Source of the DNA: Glycocaulis sp.
Lineage (GTDB): Bacteria; Pseudomonadota; Alphaproteobacteria; Caulobacterales; Maricaulaceae
Direction: 5' to 3'
Length of the DNA: 59,937 nucleotides
NCBI GenBank assembly: GCA_022565665.1
Contig: JAIUMI010000016.1
Location: 1 to 59,937 of the forward strand
A program made the position numbers and the translations under genes. Below, one piece after another: positions 6,837 through 15,800 of this stretch. Every line of letters begins with the position of its first letter. The first letter of the stretch is position 1. Under the pieces are notes generated by a model. That model had not been told where the DNA came from and searched no databases. It was given only the letters and a program-made list of their open reading frames with translations.

Positions 6837-8288
6837 ATGGCCCTTCTTCGCGTCACGCTCCTTGTGCTGGTCGTACTGGCTGCAGGTCTTGCACATGCCG
6901 GTGAAGTTGAACTGGTGTCCACTAGCCGCACCGTTCACGAAGGCCTCTTCAACGGAGAGTCCGTGCGCTACACCGCGCTGCTTGAAGAGCGGCGCTACAG
7001 CGTGGAGGGCGCGCTGGCGGGCCAGCTCGTGACTGTCAGCTATGTGCGCGAGGACGTGGCCGATCCGGCAAGCCGTCCGGTCATCTTCCTGTTCAATGGC
7101 GGTCCGGGCGCCTCCACCACGCCTCTTCATTTCAGCGCGTTCGGGCCGAAACGGCGTACCGGTACGGACAACGATGCGGTGATGTACGACAACCGGCACT
7201 CCATACTGGACGCGGCTGATCTGGTATTCATCGACCCTGTCGGGACCGGCTATAGCCGCCTTGCGGACGGCGCCGAGCAGGGCCTTGTCTGGTCGCGCAC
7301 GGGCGATGCGGTATCGGTGGCAGCTTTCATCCGTGACTGGCTGACCCGCCATGGGCGTGAGGCCTCTCCGCGCTATCTGCTCGGCCAGAGCTATGGTACG
7401 GCCCGCGCTGCGGAGATCCACCGCGTCGACCCCGAACTCGAGTTTGACGGGGTGATGCTGTTTGCGCTGGTGCCGGGGCCACGACCCGGTCCGCTGGGGC
7501 CGATGACGGCGCTGCCGACCATGGCCGCCACCGCCTGGTATCACGGACGGGCTGGCCAGCATCATGACAGCGTGGAAGCGGTCTTCGAAGAGGCGGTGGA
7601 GTTTGCGCGTACCGATTACGGGCAGGCCCTGATACGCGGCGCGTCGCTGCCCGTCGAAGAACGTCGGGCTATGGCCGAACGTGTCGCTGCATTTACCGGC
7701 CTGTCTGCCGATCTGGTCGAAGAGAATAATCTGCGCCTGGATAATCGTACCTTCATGCTGAACCTGCTGGCGGATGAGGGGCTGCGCACCGGCCAGCTGG
7801 ATTCCCGCGCAACGCGTTCGCTTGATGCGCCGCCCCAGCGTCCGCCCCATGATGATCCGGGGCTGGGCTATGCACCGTCCGATCCTGATCTTCCCGAAGA
7901 CCTGCCAGGGCTGCTGGAGCGTGGCGGTCATGACTCCATAGTGGAGGCCTATTTCCGCGATGTGCTGGGTTATCAGGGTGACGAAATCTATGCGGGTCTC
8001 AATCTCGATGTGAACAGCGCTTGGGACCATGAGGGCGGCGGCAATGCCATCGCGCTGCTGGCCGAGGCGATGGAACGCAATGCGCGCCTGCGCGTGTTCT
8101 GGGTGGCCGGATATTATGATCTGACAACGTCGGTGTATGCCGGGCGCTACACGCTTGATCAGGGTGATATACCTGCGGACAGGCTGACAGCAGCATATTT
8201 CCCGTCCGGTCACTCGGTCTATGTCGAGACCGTCAATCTTGAGCGACTGTCTCACGCCGTGCGGGGCTTCCTGGGCGGGCGTGAATAG
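6837..8288 (+). CDS. S10 serine carboxypeptidase-like protein, copy 2
   Basis: I use ATG 6837 (ribosome-binding site CGGGAG), which begins a clean signal peptide MALLRVTLLVLVVLAAGLAHA; earlier in-frame starts give an implausible Cys-rich leader. Mature S10 features: NGGPG 87-91, nucleophile S185 in LGQSYGTAR, Asp about 428 (AGYYDL) and His about 459 (PSGHSVY). Length is 483 residues. The nucleophile elbow is GQSYG rather than GESYG. It is the first gene of a rightward group followed by the TonB receptor, an M61-like peptidase and S10 copy 3, so it likely acts on peptides arriving through that receptor. Confidence 0.87.
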   Translation: MALLRVTLLVLVVLAAGLAHAGEVELVSTSRTVHEGLFNGESVRYTALLEERRYSVEGALAGQLVTVSYVREDVADPASRPVIFLFNGGPGASTTPLHFSAFGPKRRTGTDNDAVMYDNRHSILDAADLVFIDPVGTGYSRLADGAEQGLVWSRTGDAVSVAAFIRDWLTRHGREASPRYLLGQSYGTARAAEIHRVDPELEFDGVMLFALVPGPRPGPLGPMTALPTMAATAWYHGRAGQHHDSVEAVFEEAVEFARTDYGQALIRGASLPVEERRAMAERVAAFTGLSADLVEENNLRLDNRTFMLNLLADEGLRTGQLDSRATRSLDAPPQRPPHDDPGLGYAPSDPDLPEDLPGLLERGGHDSIVEAYFRDVLGYQGDEIYAGLNLDVNSAWDHEGGGNAIALLAEAMERNARLRVFWVAGYYDLTTSVYAGRYTLDQGDIPADRLTAAYFPSGHSVYVETVNLERLSHAVRGFLGGRE

Positions 8289-8314
8289 CGGCTTATGATG
8301 GCCGGTCGGCTCGA

Positions 8315-8427
8315 GCAAAAATTATTCGCAACAGACTTTTGAACGGCCTGTCGCGGTCGCCTATGGCCAATATCGGGAATAATTCGAAAAGAACTTCTTC
8401 TTCACGCTGATTATTCTTTGTCGTGAA
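8315..8427. promoter_or_regulatory. Cluster of AT-rich sites upstream of the TonB receptor
   Basis: Three related sites precede the receptor gene: GCAAAAATTATTCGCA (8315-8330), an odd-centred palindrome GAATAATTC (8377-8385) and GATTATTCT (8409-8417). The last lies inside a TTCACG/CGTGAA inverted repeat (8401-8406 with 8422-8427). They resemble one another and the palindrome at 17958, and repeated sites of this type suit cooperative Lrp-family binding. Regulation is inferred. Confidence 0.4.
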
Positions 8428-8498
8428 GGGGAGCGTTTGTGCCTGCGATGCGAGCAGGTGGCAGATGGCTGCTTGTGGGACAAGGAAGGGGAGTTTCG

Positions 8499-11495
8499 AT
8501 GTCCAGGGATCGCCAGTTCTCATTTACCGCCTGCCTGCTTGCCGGTGTGGCCGCTATCGCCCTGCCAGCTGCGGCTGTTCATGCGCAGGCCGCGCAGACG
8601 CAAACCGCCGAGGAGGCTTCCGAGCGCGATGACCGCATTGTGGTCACCGGCTCGCGGATCGCCCGCCCCGAGGTTGCCACCTCCGCACCGCTTACCGTCA
8701 TCGATCAGCAGGCGCTGACCGACCGGGGTTTTGTGCAGGCGGGGCAGGCGCTGAACGATGCCACATCAATCACGCCCTCTGTGCCGCAGACCGAGTTCTC
8801 AGGCGGCAGCAGTGGCGGCGGTCAGCAATACCCGGCCCTGTTCGGTCTTGGGGCGGGACGCACGCTGACGCTGGTCAATGGCCGGCGGACCGTCGCGACC
8901 GCCAACGGCATCGGTAACCCGGTTGTGGATACCAACTCCGTTCCCACGGGGCTTCTCAGCCGGGTGGAGATCGTTCAGGGCGGCGGCGCGGCCGTTTACG
9001 GTTCTGGCGCGATCGCAGGTGTAGTGAACTATGTGCTGCGTGATGATTTTGAAGGCGTGCAGATTGATGCGCAGACCGGCATTTCCTCCCGTGACGACTA
9101 TCCTGTTCATAGCCTGCGCCTGACGGCAGGCCGCAACTTCTTCGATGGGCGGGCCAATCTGGCGGCCAACTTCGAATGGTCGCGGTCCGAGCCGCTGCTG
9201 GCGGATGCACGGCCGGAAACGGAACGGGCACGGGTTACTGTTGCCAATCCGGCAGATACGGGTCCGAATGACGGCATCCCCTCCCTGCGGGAAATCTTTG
9301 ATGCCCGCTTCTGGTCCTTCAACGCCAATGGCGTGTTGTTCTTCCCGCCTGCGCCGATGCCAACGGCCTTTATCACGGCGGACGGAACTCCGTTTCCGGC
9401 TGGCGGTGTGCCGCTCCAGATGGGACCGGGGGGCATGCCTATCCCGTATAATCCCGGCCAGCTTGCCGGTATTCCGTTTGCCAGTGGCGGGGACGGGTTG
9501 CGTTACAATGAGCTCGGCGCGCTGTACTCGGGCGTTGAGCGGCGCAATATCAATGTGATCGGTCATTACGACTTCGATAATGGCGTGCGGCTCTCCACCG
9601 AGCTGCTCTGGTCTCATACCCAGGGCGAGGATGCGCGCGCTGGCCGTCCTAGCAATACCATCCTGAACCCGGCAGCGAGTGGTAGCGGTGCTATCCAGTT
9701 CAACCGGTTCAACCCCTTCTTGTCAGCTGATGCGGTGGCTGCGCTCAGCGCGGCCTATCCGGCTTTCGGTTTCGGGGCGCCGATCTTCATCTCGAAAATG
9801 TGGAACGACCTCCTGCACGATGACAGCGCCTACACCACGACCGAGGTCTATCGCGCGCTGGCCGCGCTGGACGGGACGGTTGAGTTTGGCAGCCGCGATT
9901 ATGACTGGTCGCTATCGCTGAGCCACGGGCGGACAGACGGCAATACGCGGAGCTGGGGCGTCTGGCAGAGCCGTTTCAACAATGCCATCAATGCCGTACT
10001 GGATGGTAGCGGGAATATCGTCTGCGCCATCAATAATGACGGCGATCCGGCAACCGACGATCCAGCGTGTGCCCCGCTGAACCCGTTCGGCGAGGGCAAT
10101 GTCAGCCAGGAAGCGCGCGATTATGTCAACACGATATTCGGGCAGACCTACACCAACACCCAGACCAATTTTCTTGCGACGTTCGGTGGCACGGCCTTCA
10201 GCCTGCCGGCGGGTGATCTGGCTTTCGTTGCGGCCTATGAATACCGCCATGAAGATGCGGACTTCGTTCCGCGTCAGGCCAATCTGCAGGGGCTCGGGCG
10301 GCAGGGTGTCCCCACCGCGCCGGAATCGGGCAGCTACAACACCCACGAATACTCGCTTGAGGTGCTGGTCCCGCTGATTGGCGGTGCTACGAGCATGCCG
10401 CTGGTTGAAGATCTCGAGTTTTCCGGTGTCTACCGCCGGGTGGAGCATTCCGTCGCGGGCGGGGAGAATATCTGGAATGCGGGCCTGCGCTGGACGGTCA
10501 ATTCCGATTTCGTGCTCCGCGCCTCGCGTAGCCGGAACTTCCGTGCGCCAAACCTGAACCAGCTTTTTGCGCCGGTGCAGACAGCCAACGCGTCGGTCGG
10601 GATCGACCCGTGTGATTTCCGCTATATCGATAGCGGGCCCAACCCGTCTGTCCGCCGGGCGAACTGCGAAGCCGAATGGGCGGCCAATCCGGGCTATGAG
10701 CCTCTGCCGAGCTTCCAGAACTCGTCCACCAACTTCCAGACTGCGCTCGTGACTACGGCAGGCAATCCCGATCTTCGTAACGAGCTGTCAGACACGACGA
10801 CCTACGGCTTCATCTTCGAGCCCTCCTTCGTGCCGGGCCTGACCATTATCGCGGACCGCGTGGAAGTGGACCTGACCGACGGCCTGTCGGTCTTCGGCCC
10901 GGCCCAGTTCCTGGCCGTGTGCTATGACTCCAGCACGCAGTCGCAGGACTTCTGCGGCGGGTTCACCCGCGATGCGACCGGTCAGGTGGTCGCGGCCAAT
11001 TCCAGCACCGTCAATGCCGGCCGGGTGCATTTCCGGGGCGAGGTTTACAACATCAACTACGACGTGCCGCTTGATGCACTGTTCTCGCGTGATATCGGAG
11101 AGTTGAACCTCAATCTGGAAGCGACCCATGTTTCCCGGCTGGAAACCTCGGTTACCGGGTTTGACCTGTCGCGCACCGACGGCACCGTGGCGCAGCCTGA
11201 CTGGGTAGCCCGCTTCGACGCGCGCTATACGCGTGGGCCGGTGCGCCTGTCGTATACGCTCAACTACCTGCCTGAAGTGCTCCGTCAGGAGGGCTCCAAT
11301 ATCGAGAACGATCCCAATCCGGTGGTCGGGAATAATTTCCGCCACAATGTGTCGGGCCAGTTCCAGATAAATGAGCGTTTCGCGATCCGGGGCGGTGTCA
11401 ATAACCTGACCGATGAGCGGCCGTCCTATCCGACGCTGAACCACGGGGAAATCATTGGCCGTTATTACTTCGTCGGTATCCGGGCCAATCTGTAG
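8499..11495 (+). CDS. TonB-dependent outer-membrane receptor
   Basis: The start at 8499 follows AAGGAAGGGGAG; a signal peptide runs to about residue 32 (AAAVHAQA). The TonB-box region DDRIVVTGSRI is followed by a plug domain (TVIDQQALTDRGF..., TLVNGRRTV, RVEIVQGGGAAVYGSGAIAG) and a long beta-barrel ending in YYFVGIRANL. At 998 residues it is within the range of Caulobacterales and sphingomonad receptors for organic substrates. There is no N-terminal FecR-interaction domain and no nearby sigma/anti-sigma pair. Its setting between peptidase genes suggests import of peptides or peptide-like compounds across the outer membrane. A 78-base gap separates it from the next peptidase gene. Confidence 0.93.
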   Translation: MSRDRQFSFTACLLAGVAAIALPAAAVHAQAAQTQTAEEASERDDRIVVTGSRIARPEVATSAPLTVIDQQALTDRGFVQAGQALNDATSITPSVPQTEFSGGSSGGGQQYPALFGLGAGRTLTLVNGRRTVATANGIGNPVVDTNSVPTGLLSRVEIVQGGGAAVYGSGAIAGVVNYVLRDDFEGVQIDAQTGISSRDDYPVHSLRLTAGRNFFDGRANLAANFEWSRSEPLLADARPETERARVTVANPADTGPNDGIPSLREIFDARFWSFNANGVLFFPPAPMPTAFITADGTPFPAGGVPLQMGPGGMPIPYNPGQLAGIPFASGGDGLRYNELGALYSGVERRNINVIGHYDFDNGVRLSTELLWSHTQGEDARAGRPSNTILNPAASGSGAIQFNRFNPFLSADAVAALSAAYPAFGFGAPIFISKMWNDLLHDDSAYTTTEVYRALAALDGTVEFGSRDYDWSLSLSHGRTDGNTRSWGVWQSRFNNAINAVLDGSGNIVCAINNDGDPATDDPACAPLNPFGEGNVSQEARDYVNTIFGQTYTNTQTNFLATFGGTAFSLPAGDLAFVAAYEYRHEDADFVPRQANLQGLGRQGVPTAPESGSYNTHEYSLEVLVPLIGGATSMPLVEDLEFSGVYRRVEHSVAGGENIWNAGLRWTVNSDFVLRASRSRNFRAPNLNQLFAPVQTANASVGIDPCDFRYIDSGPNPSVRRANCEAEWAANPGYEPLPSFQNSSTNFQTALVTTAGNPDLRNELSDTTTYGFIFEPSFVPGLTIIADRVEVDLTDGLSVFGPAQFLAVCYDSSTQSQDFCGGFTRDATGQVVAANSSTVNAGRVHFRGEVYNINYDVPLDALFSRDIGELNLNLEATHVSRLETSVTGFDLSRTDGTVAQPDWVARFDARYTRGPVRLSYTLNYLPEVLRQEGSNIENDPNPVVGNNFRHNVSGQFQINERFAIRGGVNNLTDERPSYPTLNHGEIIGRYYFVGIRANL

Positions 11496-11573
11496 CTCGG
11501 CAGACCCAGGCAGGCCGGGCGGTTTACCCTCCGGCCTGCCGCATTCTGTTTGTTCAAAGTTCCGGTGAGGATA

Positions 11574-13283
11574 ATGACCCTGCTTGCCCGCAGTTTTGCT
11601 GCCATCGCCTGTGCTTTCGCTCTGGCTTTTAACGGCAGTGTCCGGGCCGATGAGGCACCGCCCTCGCTGGGCGTGACTCTCGCACCGCAATGGGATGGCG
11701 AGGAGGTCATCGCGCTGGGCGTGTCCATGCTCATCACCGCGCCCGAACTGGACGAGGGAGAAGCGCTGCTGCGCATACCTCTCATGCTTGTGGGCACGCC
11801 GACAGCGGCGCTGGCGGCAGACGAGTTCGAGGCGCACGACGATTTCGGCGCACTTGTGTTGACGGCGCAGGATGAAGACCCCGATGCCAGCGGCATCTAC
11901 CGGCGCTATCTGGTCGGCCGGCCGACCGCAGGCGATGTGCGGGTAAGCTATGCGGCTCCGCCTCGCGAGGTGGACGCCCAGACCCGTGGCGGCCCGCTTT
12001 TCGATATGCGCCGTCAGGAAAACGGGCTGATCGGCGCGGGCGTGTATTTCTTTGCCGTTCCGCCGGGTAATGCACCATGGACCATCACGCTTGACTGGGA
12101 CCTTTCCGCCATGCCGGAAGGTGCGCGCGGAGTGTGGAGCCTCGGCGAGGGCCGTCAGCAGACCATCGCGCCGGCCAATCTGTTGAACTTTTCCTTCTAT
12201 GCGGCAGGGCTTCTCAGCAGTGAGTCGGAGGATGGTGAGGGCAATTTCTCGATCTACTGGTTCGAAGACCCGCCTTTCAACGTGAACGCGCTCGCGCGGC
12301 AGACCCGTGCCCTCTACGACTATATGGCCCGCTTCTTCGACGACGAAGGCGCGCCCTACCGGATATTCATCCGCTATAACGTCCATCCCGGTGGCGGTGG
12401 AACGGCTCTCGCACGCTCTTTCATGGTCGGTTACGATCCGCAAGGTGAGACTACCGCCGGGGGCATGCAGCAATTGCTGGCCCATGAAATGGCCCATAAT
12501 TGGCCACGCCTGTCGGGCGGTGCCCATGCCGAAACGGCCTGGTACACCGAGGGGACCGCAGAATTTTATTCTCTGGTACTGCTTTTGCGGTCTGGCCAGA
12601 TGGACCTCGACGGCTTCATCAGTGCCATCAATCGCCGGGCGGCCAACTACTACACCAACCCCCATCTAGCGCTGTCCAATATCGAGGCGGGCGCGCTGTT
12701 CTGGAGCGATCCGAGAGCCCAGCGCCTGCCCTATGGGCGCGGCCTGCTCTATCTGATCAGCGTGGACGCGCAATTACGTGAGGCGACCGGGGGCGCTGTG
12801 TCGCTGGACGATATCGTCGTCGGCATCTTCCAGGCACAGCGCGATGGCGAGGCGGTAGGGCTTGAGGGTTGGGTAGAGCGGATAGGCGAGCATCTGGGCG
12901 AGCAGGCACAGGCCGGATTCGACGCGATGGCGGCTGGTGAGACCATCACGCCGCCGGGCAACGCCTTCGCACCCTGCCTGCGCGTCGTTCCGGCCGAGTT
13001 TGCAACCTTCGAGCTGGGTTTTGATGATTTCCGGCTGGGTCAGGTGACCAGCCTGGATGAGGCGAGCGCCGCCTATGAGGCCGGAGCCCGCGAAGGTGAT
13101 ATCATTCATGCCATGACCCCGCCTCTGCGGGTCGCGAGGGATGATCCCGAAGCCGCGATCACGCTGGATCTGGAGCGCGATGGTGAGCGCTTCGAGATCA
13201 GCTTCGATCCGCGCGGAGAAAGCCTGCCCGGCTGGAAATGGGAGCGTGTGGAAGGCGTGGACGAAAGCGCCTGCGGCATCTGA
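11574..13283 (+). CDS. M61-like gluzincin aminopeptidase with PDZ domain, copy 1
   Basis: A 569-residue secreted zinc peptidase. ATG 11574 follows GTGAGG; the signal peptide ends near SVRADEA. The zinc site is HEMAH (H304, E305, H308) with a second glutamate E326 in WYTEGTAEF, the gluzincin arrangement seen in the glycyl-aminopeptidase family M61. The C-terminal ~100 residues (DFRLGQVTSLDEASAAYEAG onward) look like a PDZ domain, as in M61 proteins. It likely removes N-terminal residues from peptides in the periplasm, complementing the neighbouring carboxypeptidases. A paralogue of equal length lies at 21499-23211. Confidence 0.82.
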   Translation: MTLLARSFAAIACAFALAFNGSVRADEAPPSLGVTLAPQWDGEEVIALGVSMLITAPELDEGEALLRIPLMLVGTPTAALAADEFEAHDDFGALVLTAQDEDPDASGIYRRYLVGRPTAGDVRVSYAAPPREVDAQTRGGPLFDMRRQENGLIGAGVYFFAVPPGNAPWTITLDWDLSAMPEGARGVWSLGEGRQQTIAPANLLNFSFYAAGLLSSESEDGEGNFSIYWFEDPPFNVNALARQTRALYDYMARFFDDEGAPYRIFIRYNVHPGGGGTALARSFMVGYDPQGETTAGGMQQLLAHEMAHNWPRLSGGAHAETAWYTEGTAEFYSLVLLLRSGQMDLDGFISAINRRAANYYTNPHLALSNIEAGALFWSDPRAQRLPYGRGLLYLISVDAQLREATGGAVSLDDIVVGIFQAQRDGEAVGLEGWVERIGEHLGEQAQAGFDAMAAGETITPPGNAFAPCLRVVPAEFATFELGFDDFRLGQVTSLDEASAAYEAGAREGDIIHAMTPPLRVARDDPEAAITLDLERDGERFEISFDPRGESLPGWKWERVEGVDESACGI

Positions 13284-13299
13284 CTTCGGGAGATAGCTT

Positions 13300-14832
13300 A
13301 TGCGCGTTCTTGCAAAGGCTGCGTTCTGCTCATTGCTGCTGGCGTCAAGCGGATGTGTGCCCGCCGACGAGCCGCAAGAAGCCGGCGCCGGGGCGGATGC
13401 CATGCATGCAGCGAGCCCGCCCGCAGAAGCCTTCCAGCCCCGTCACTTCGAGCATCGCGGAGAAGGCGTTTTCGGCGGTGAAAATGTCCGATACCGGCTG
13501 ATCGCAGGCGACACGCTCATTGAGGGAAGGGAGGGGCGGCCAGGGGCGGCTCTCTTCACCTTCACCTATCTGCGCGAGGATGTAGAGGACCGCCGGAGCC
13601 GCCCGATCGTATTCATATTCAATGGCGGTCCGGGGTCATCCTCCATCTGGATGCATATGGGCCTGTTCGGCCCGCGCCGCGTCGCCATGGATGATCCGCT
13701 CAGTCCGCCAGTCACGCCGCCCTTTGCGCTGGAGGACAATCCCTACTCCATTCTGGATGTGGCCGATCTGGTGTTGATCGATCCGGCAGAGACAGGCTTC
13801 AGCCAGGTTCTGCCCGGCGGCGAGGCGGCGGACTTTCTGGGAACGGAAGTGGATGCGGTGGCAACCGCGCGCTTTATCGAGCAATGGCTGATTGCGCATG
13901 ACCGCTGGGAGTCGCCGAAATATCTGGTAGGCGCCAGCTATGGCACCACGCGTGCCGCGCTGACCGCCCGCATTCTGGCGGGCGGGCCGATGAATCCCGG
14001 TGCGCGCATGACCGGGATCGGTGTCGATGGCATCGTGCTGGTCGGTCAGGCGATCATGTCGCCGCAAGGGGCGGAGGCACGTCAGGCGGCTTCGCTGGGC
14101 GCAATGGCAGCTACGGCCTGGCATCACGGCAAGGCGGGCGAGGGGGTGAGCCGCACGGATTTCATTGTCCAAGCCGAGGCCTTCGCTGTAGAGCGCTATC
14201 TGCCGGCCCTGTTTCTGGGCGGCGCGCTTGACCCAGCAGGCCGGGCGGAGATCGCGGGGTCGCTGGCGCGGTTCACCGGCCTGCCTGCGGAGCTGATTGA
14301 GGCGGAGAACCTGCGCCCGTCCACCCAGCTTTTCCGCGAGCAATTGCTGGCCGGGGAGGGTCTGCATGTGGGCGCGTATGATGCGCGTTACACCCTGCCG
14401 GTCAACGGACTACCTGCCATGCCGGATCCGGTCGGCGATGATCCGGCCATGGCCCAGTATTCGCCTTCTTACGTGGCCGGCCTGCGTCAGTATCTGGCCG
14501 AGACGGGTATTGCGGTCAGTGACACCTACACCGCTATCAATTTCTCGGTGAATAGCGGCTGGGACAGGACCATCCGCCCACCCTCCTCGGGCGCAGCGGA
14601 TTCACTGGCCGGTGTCATGCGGGCCAATCGCGATCTCAGGGTCATGGTCGTGACCGGCGAGATGGATCTCGTCACCCATATCGGCAGCGCGGATTACCTG
14701 GTGCGCCATGCCGGTCTGAAGGTGGACAGGGTAGTGTCCCGCCGCTACCCGTCGGGCCATATGCCCTATCTCGGTGATGACAGTGCCGAGCCCTTGAGCG
14801 AAGACCTCAGGGCCTTCGTCACCGGTCACTAG
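13300..14832 (+). CDS. S10 serine carboxypeptidase-like protein, copy 3 (possible lipoprotein)
   Basis: Begins 16 bases after the M61-like gene with a CGGGAG site, so it is co-transcribed with it. The 510-residue product has a hydrophobic leader ending LASSGC at Cys19, a possible though imperfect lipobox, so it may be lipid-anchored rather than free. S10 features: NGGPG 108-112, nucleophile S213 in VGASYGTTR (Ala replaces the usual Glu), Asp about 456 (TGEMDL) and His about 487 (PSGHMPY). It converges on the OCD copy 2 gene with a shared CTAG stop. Confidence 0.86.
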   Translation: MRVLAKAAFCSLLLASSGCVPADEPQEAGAGADAMHAASPPAEAFQPRHFEHRGEGVFGGENVRYRLIAGDTLIEGREGRPGAALFTFTYLREDVEDRRSRPIVFIFNGGPGSSSIWMHMGLFGPRRVAMDDPLSPPVTPPFALEDNPYSILDVADLVLIDPAETGFSQVLPGGEAADFLGTEVDAVATARFIEQWLIAHDRWESPKYLVGASYGTTRAALTARILAGGPMNPGARMTGIGVDGIVLVGQAIMSPQGAEARQAASLGAMAATAWHHGKAGEGVSRTDFIVQAEAFAVERYLPALFLGGALDPAGRAEIAGSLARFTGLPAELIEAENLRPSTQLFREQLLAGEGLHVGAYDARYTLPVNGLPAMPDPVGDDPAMAQYSPSYVAGLRQYLAETGIAVSDTYTAINFSVNSGWDRTIRPPSSGAADSLAGVMRANRDLRVMVVTGEMDLVTHIGSADYLVRHAGLKVDRVVSRRYPSGHMPYLGDDSAEPLSEDLRAFVTGH

Positions 14833-15800
14833 AAGCTGACCGGCTTCACGCCGAGCTCGACGGCGCGCTCCAGCAGGAAGGTGGCACTGGCAAGGTCCTG
14901 CACGACATGGCCGAGTGACTTGTAGGCGGTGATGTCATGCGCGTTGGTGCGGCCTTCGGCCTTGCCATCGAACACCTCACCGATCTCGGCAAGGATATGA
15001 CTGTCGCCGATCATACCCGCCTCTTTTGCGCGCAGGAATTCTGCGCCTTGTGCCAGCACGCCGGGGCGATAATCGGCGATGAAGCGGGAAGCCACCACCA
15101 GCGGAGTATCGATCTCGGCCGGACCGGCATAGCTGGAGCCGACCAGATTGATATGCGCACCCCAGCTTACCCAGTCGCGCTTCAGGACAGGCTCCTGTGC
15201 GGCAGTAACCGTGCAGATGATTTCGGCGTTCTCCACACAGGCCTGAACCGTGGGGGAGGCAATCACCGTAAGGCCGGTCTGGCGGCTCATGCGCGCGGCA
15301 AAGCTCTGCGCCTTGACCAGTGAGCGCCCCCATACGGTGATGCGCTTCAGCGCGCGTACTTTTGAGACAGCTTCCAGATGCGTGCCCGCCTGCTCGCCAC
15401 AGCCCAGAATGGCAAGGCTTGCCGCATCGGAGCGGGCGAGTGCATCCGTCGCTGCCGCGCTGGCCGCTGCGGTGCGGATGGCGGTCACCTCTCCCGCATG
15501 GACCAGACCGACCGGCGCGCCGGTGTCCGCGTCGAAGACGAGCACTACGCCCTGATGGGACTGGCGGCCCATAGACGCATTCTCGGGGAATACGCTGACA
15601 AGCTTTGCGCCGAATGCACCGTTCTCACCCATCGCACCCGGCATGATGCCGAACATGTGCCCGTCTGCCATCTTCAGGATGGAACGCAGGGGCTGGATGG
15701 TTTCCCCGCGCGACAGGGCGGCCATGGCGGTGCGCATCAGCGGGATGCATGCCTCATAGCTCAGGTGCTGGCGTACGAATTCGCGGTCCAGAATGATCAT
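14829..15800 (-). CDS. Ornithine cyclodeaminase/mu-crystallin family protein, copy 2
   Basis: 323 residues, paralogous to the protein at 2807-3772: GAKLVSVF about 64-71, TAIRTAAASAAAT, a Rossmann motif LGCGEQAG about 132-139 and a C-terminal YKSLGHVVQDLA. Its ATG overlaps the stop of the amidohydrolase gene (ATGA), so the two are translated together: the hydrolase releases a product outside, and this enzyme may process it in the cytoplasm. NAD(P)-linked activity on an amino or imino acid is likely; true ornithine cyclodeaminase activity is not assured. Confidence 0.85.
   Translation of the reverse strand: MIILDREFVRQHLSYEACIPLMRTAMAALSRGETIQPLRSILKMADGHMFGIMPGAMGENGAFGAKLVSVFPENASMGRQSHQGVVLVFDADTGAPVGLVHAGEVTAIRTAAASAAATDALARSDAASLAILGCGEQAGTHLEAVSKVRALKRITVWGRSLVKAQSFAARMSRQTGLTVIASPTVQACVENAEIICTVTAAQEPVLKRDWVSWGAHINLVGSSYAGPAEIDTPLVVASRFIADYRPGVLAQGAEFLRAKEAGMIGDSHILAEIGEVFDGKAEGRTNAHDITAYKSLGHVVQDLASATFLLERAVELGVKPVSF

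Noticed and set aside
6789-8318. 509-codon leftward open frame
   Set aside because: Antisense to S10 copy 2 with its full catalytic triad.
10788-12665. 625-codon leftward open frame
   Set aside because: Antisense to the TonB receptor C-terminus and M61-like gene; composition rich in Arg/His/Gly as in shadow frames.
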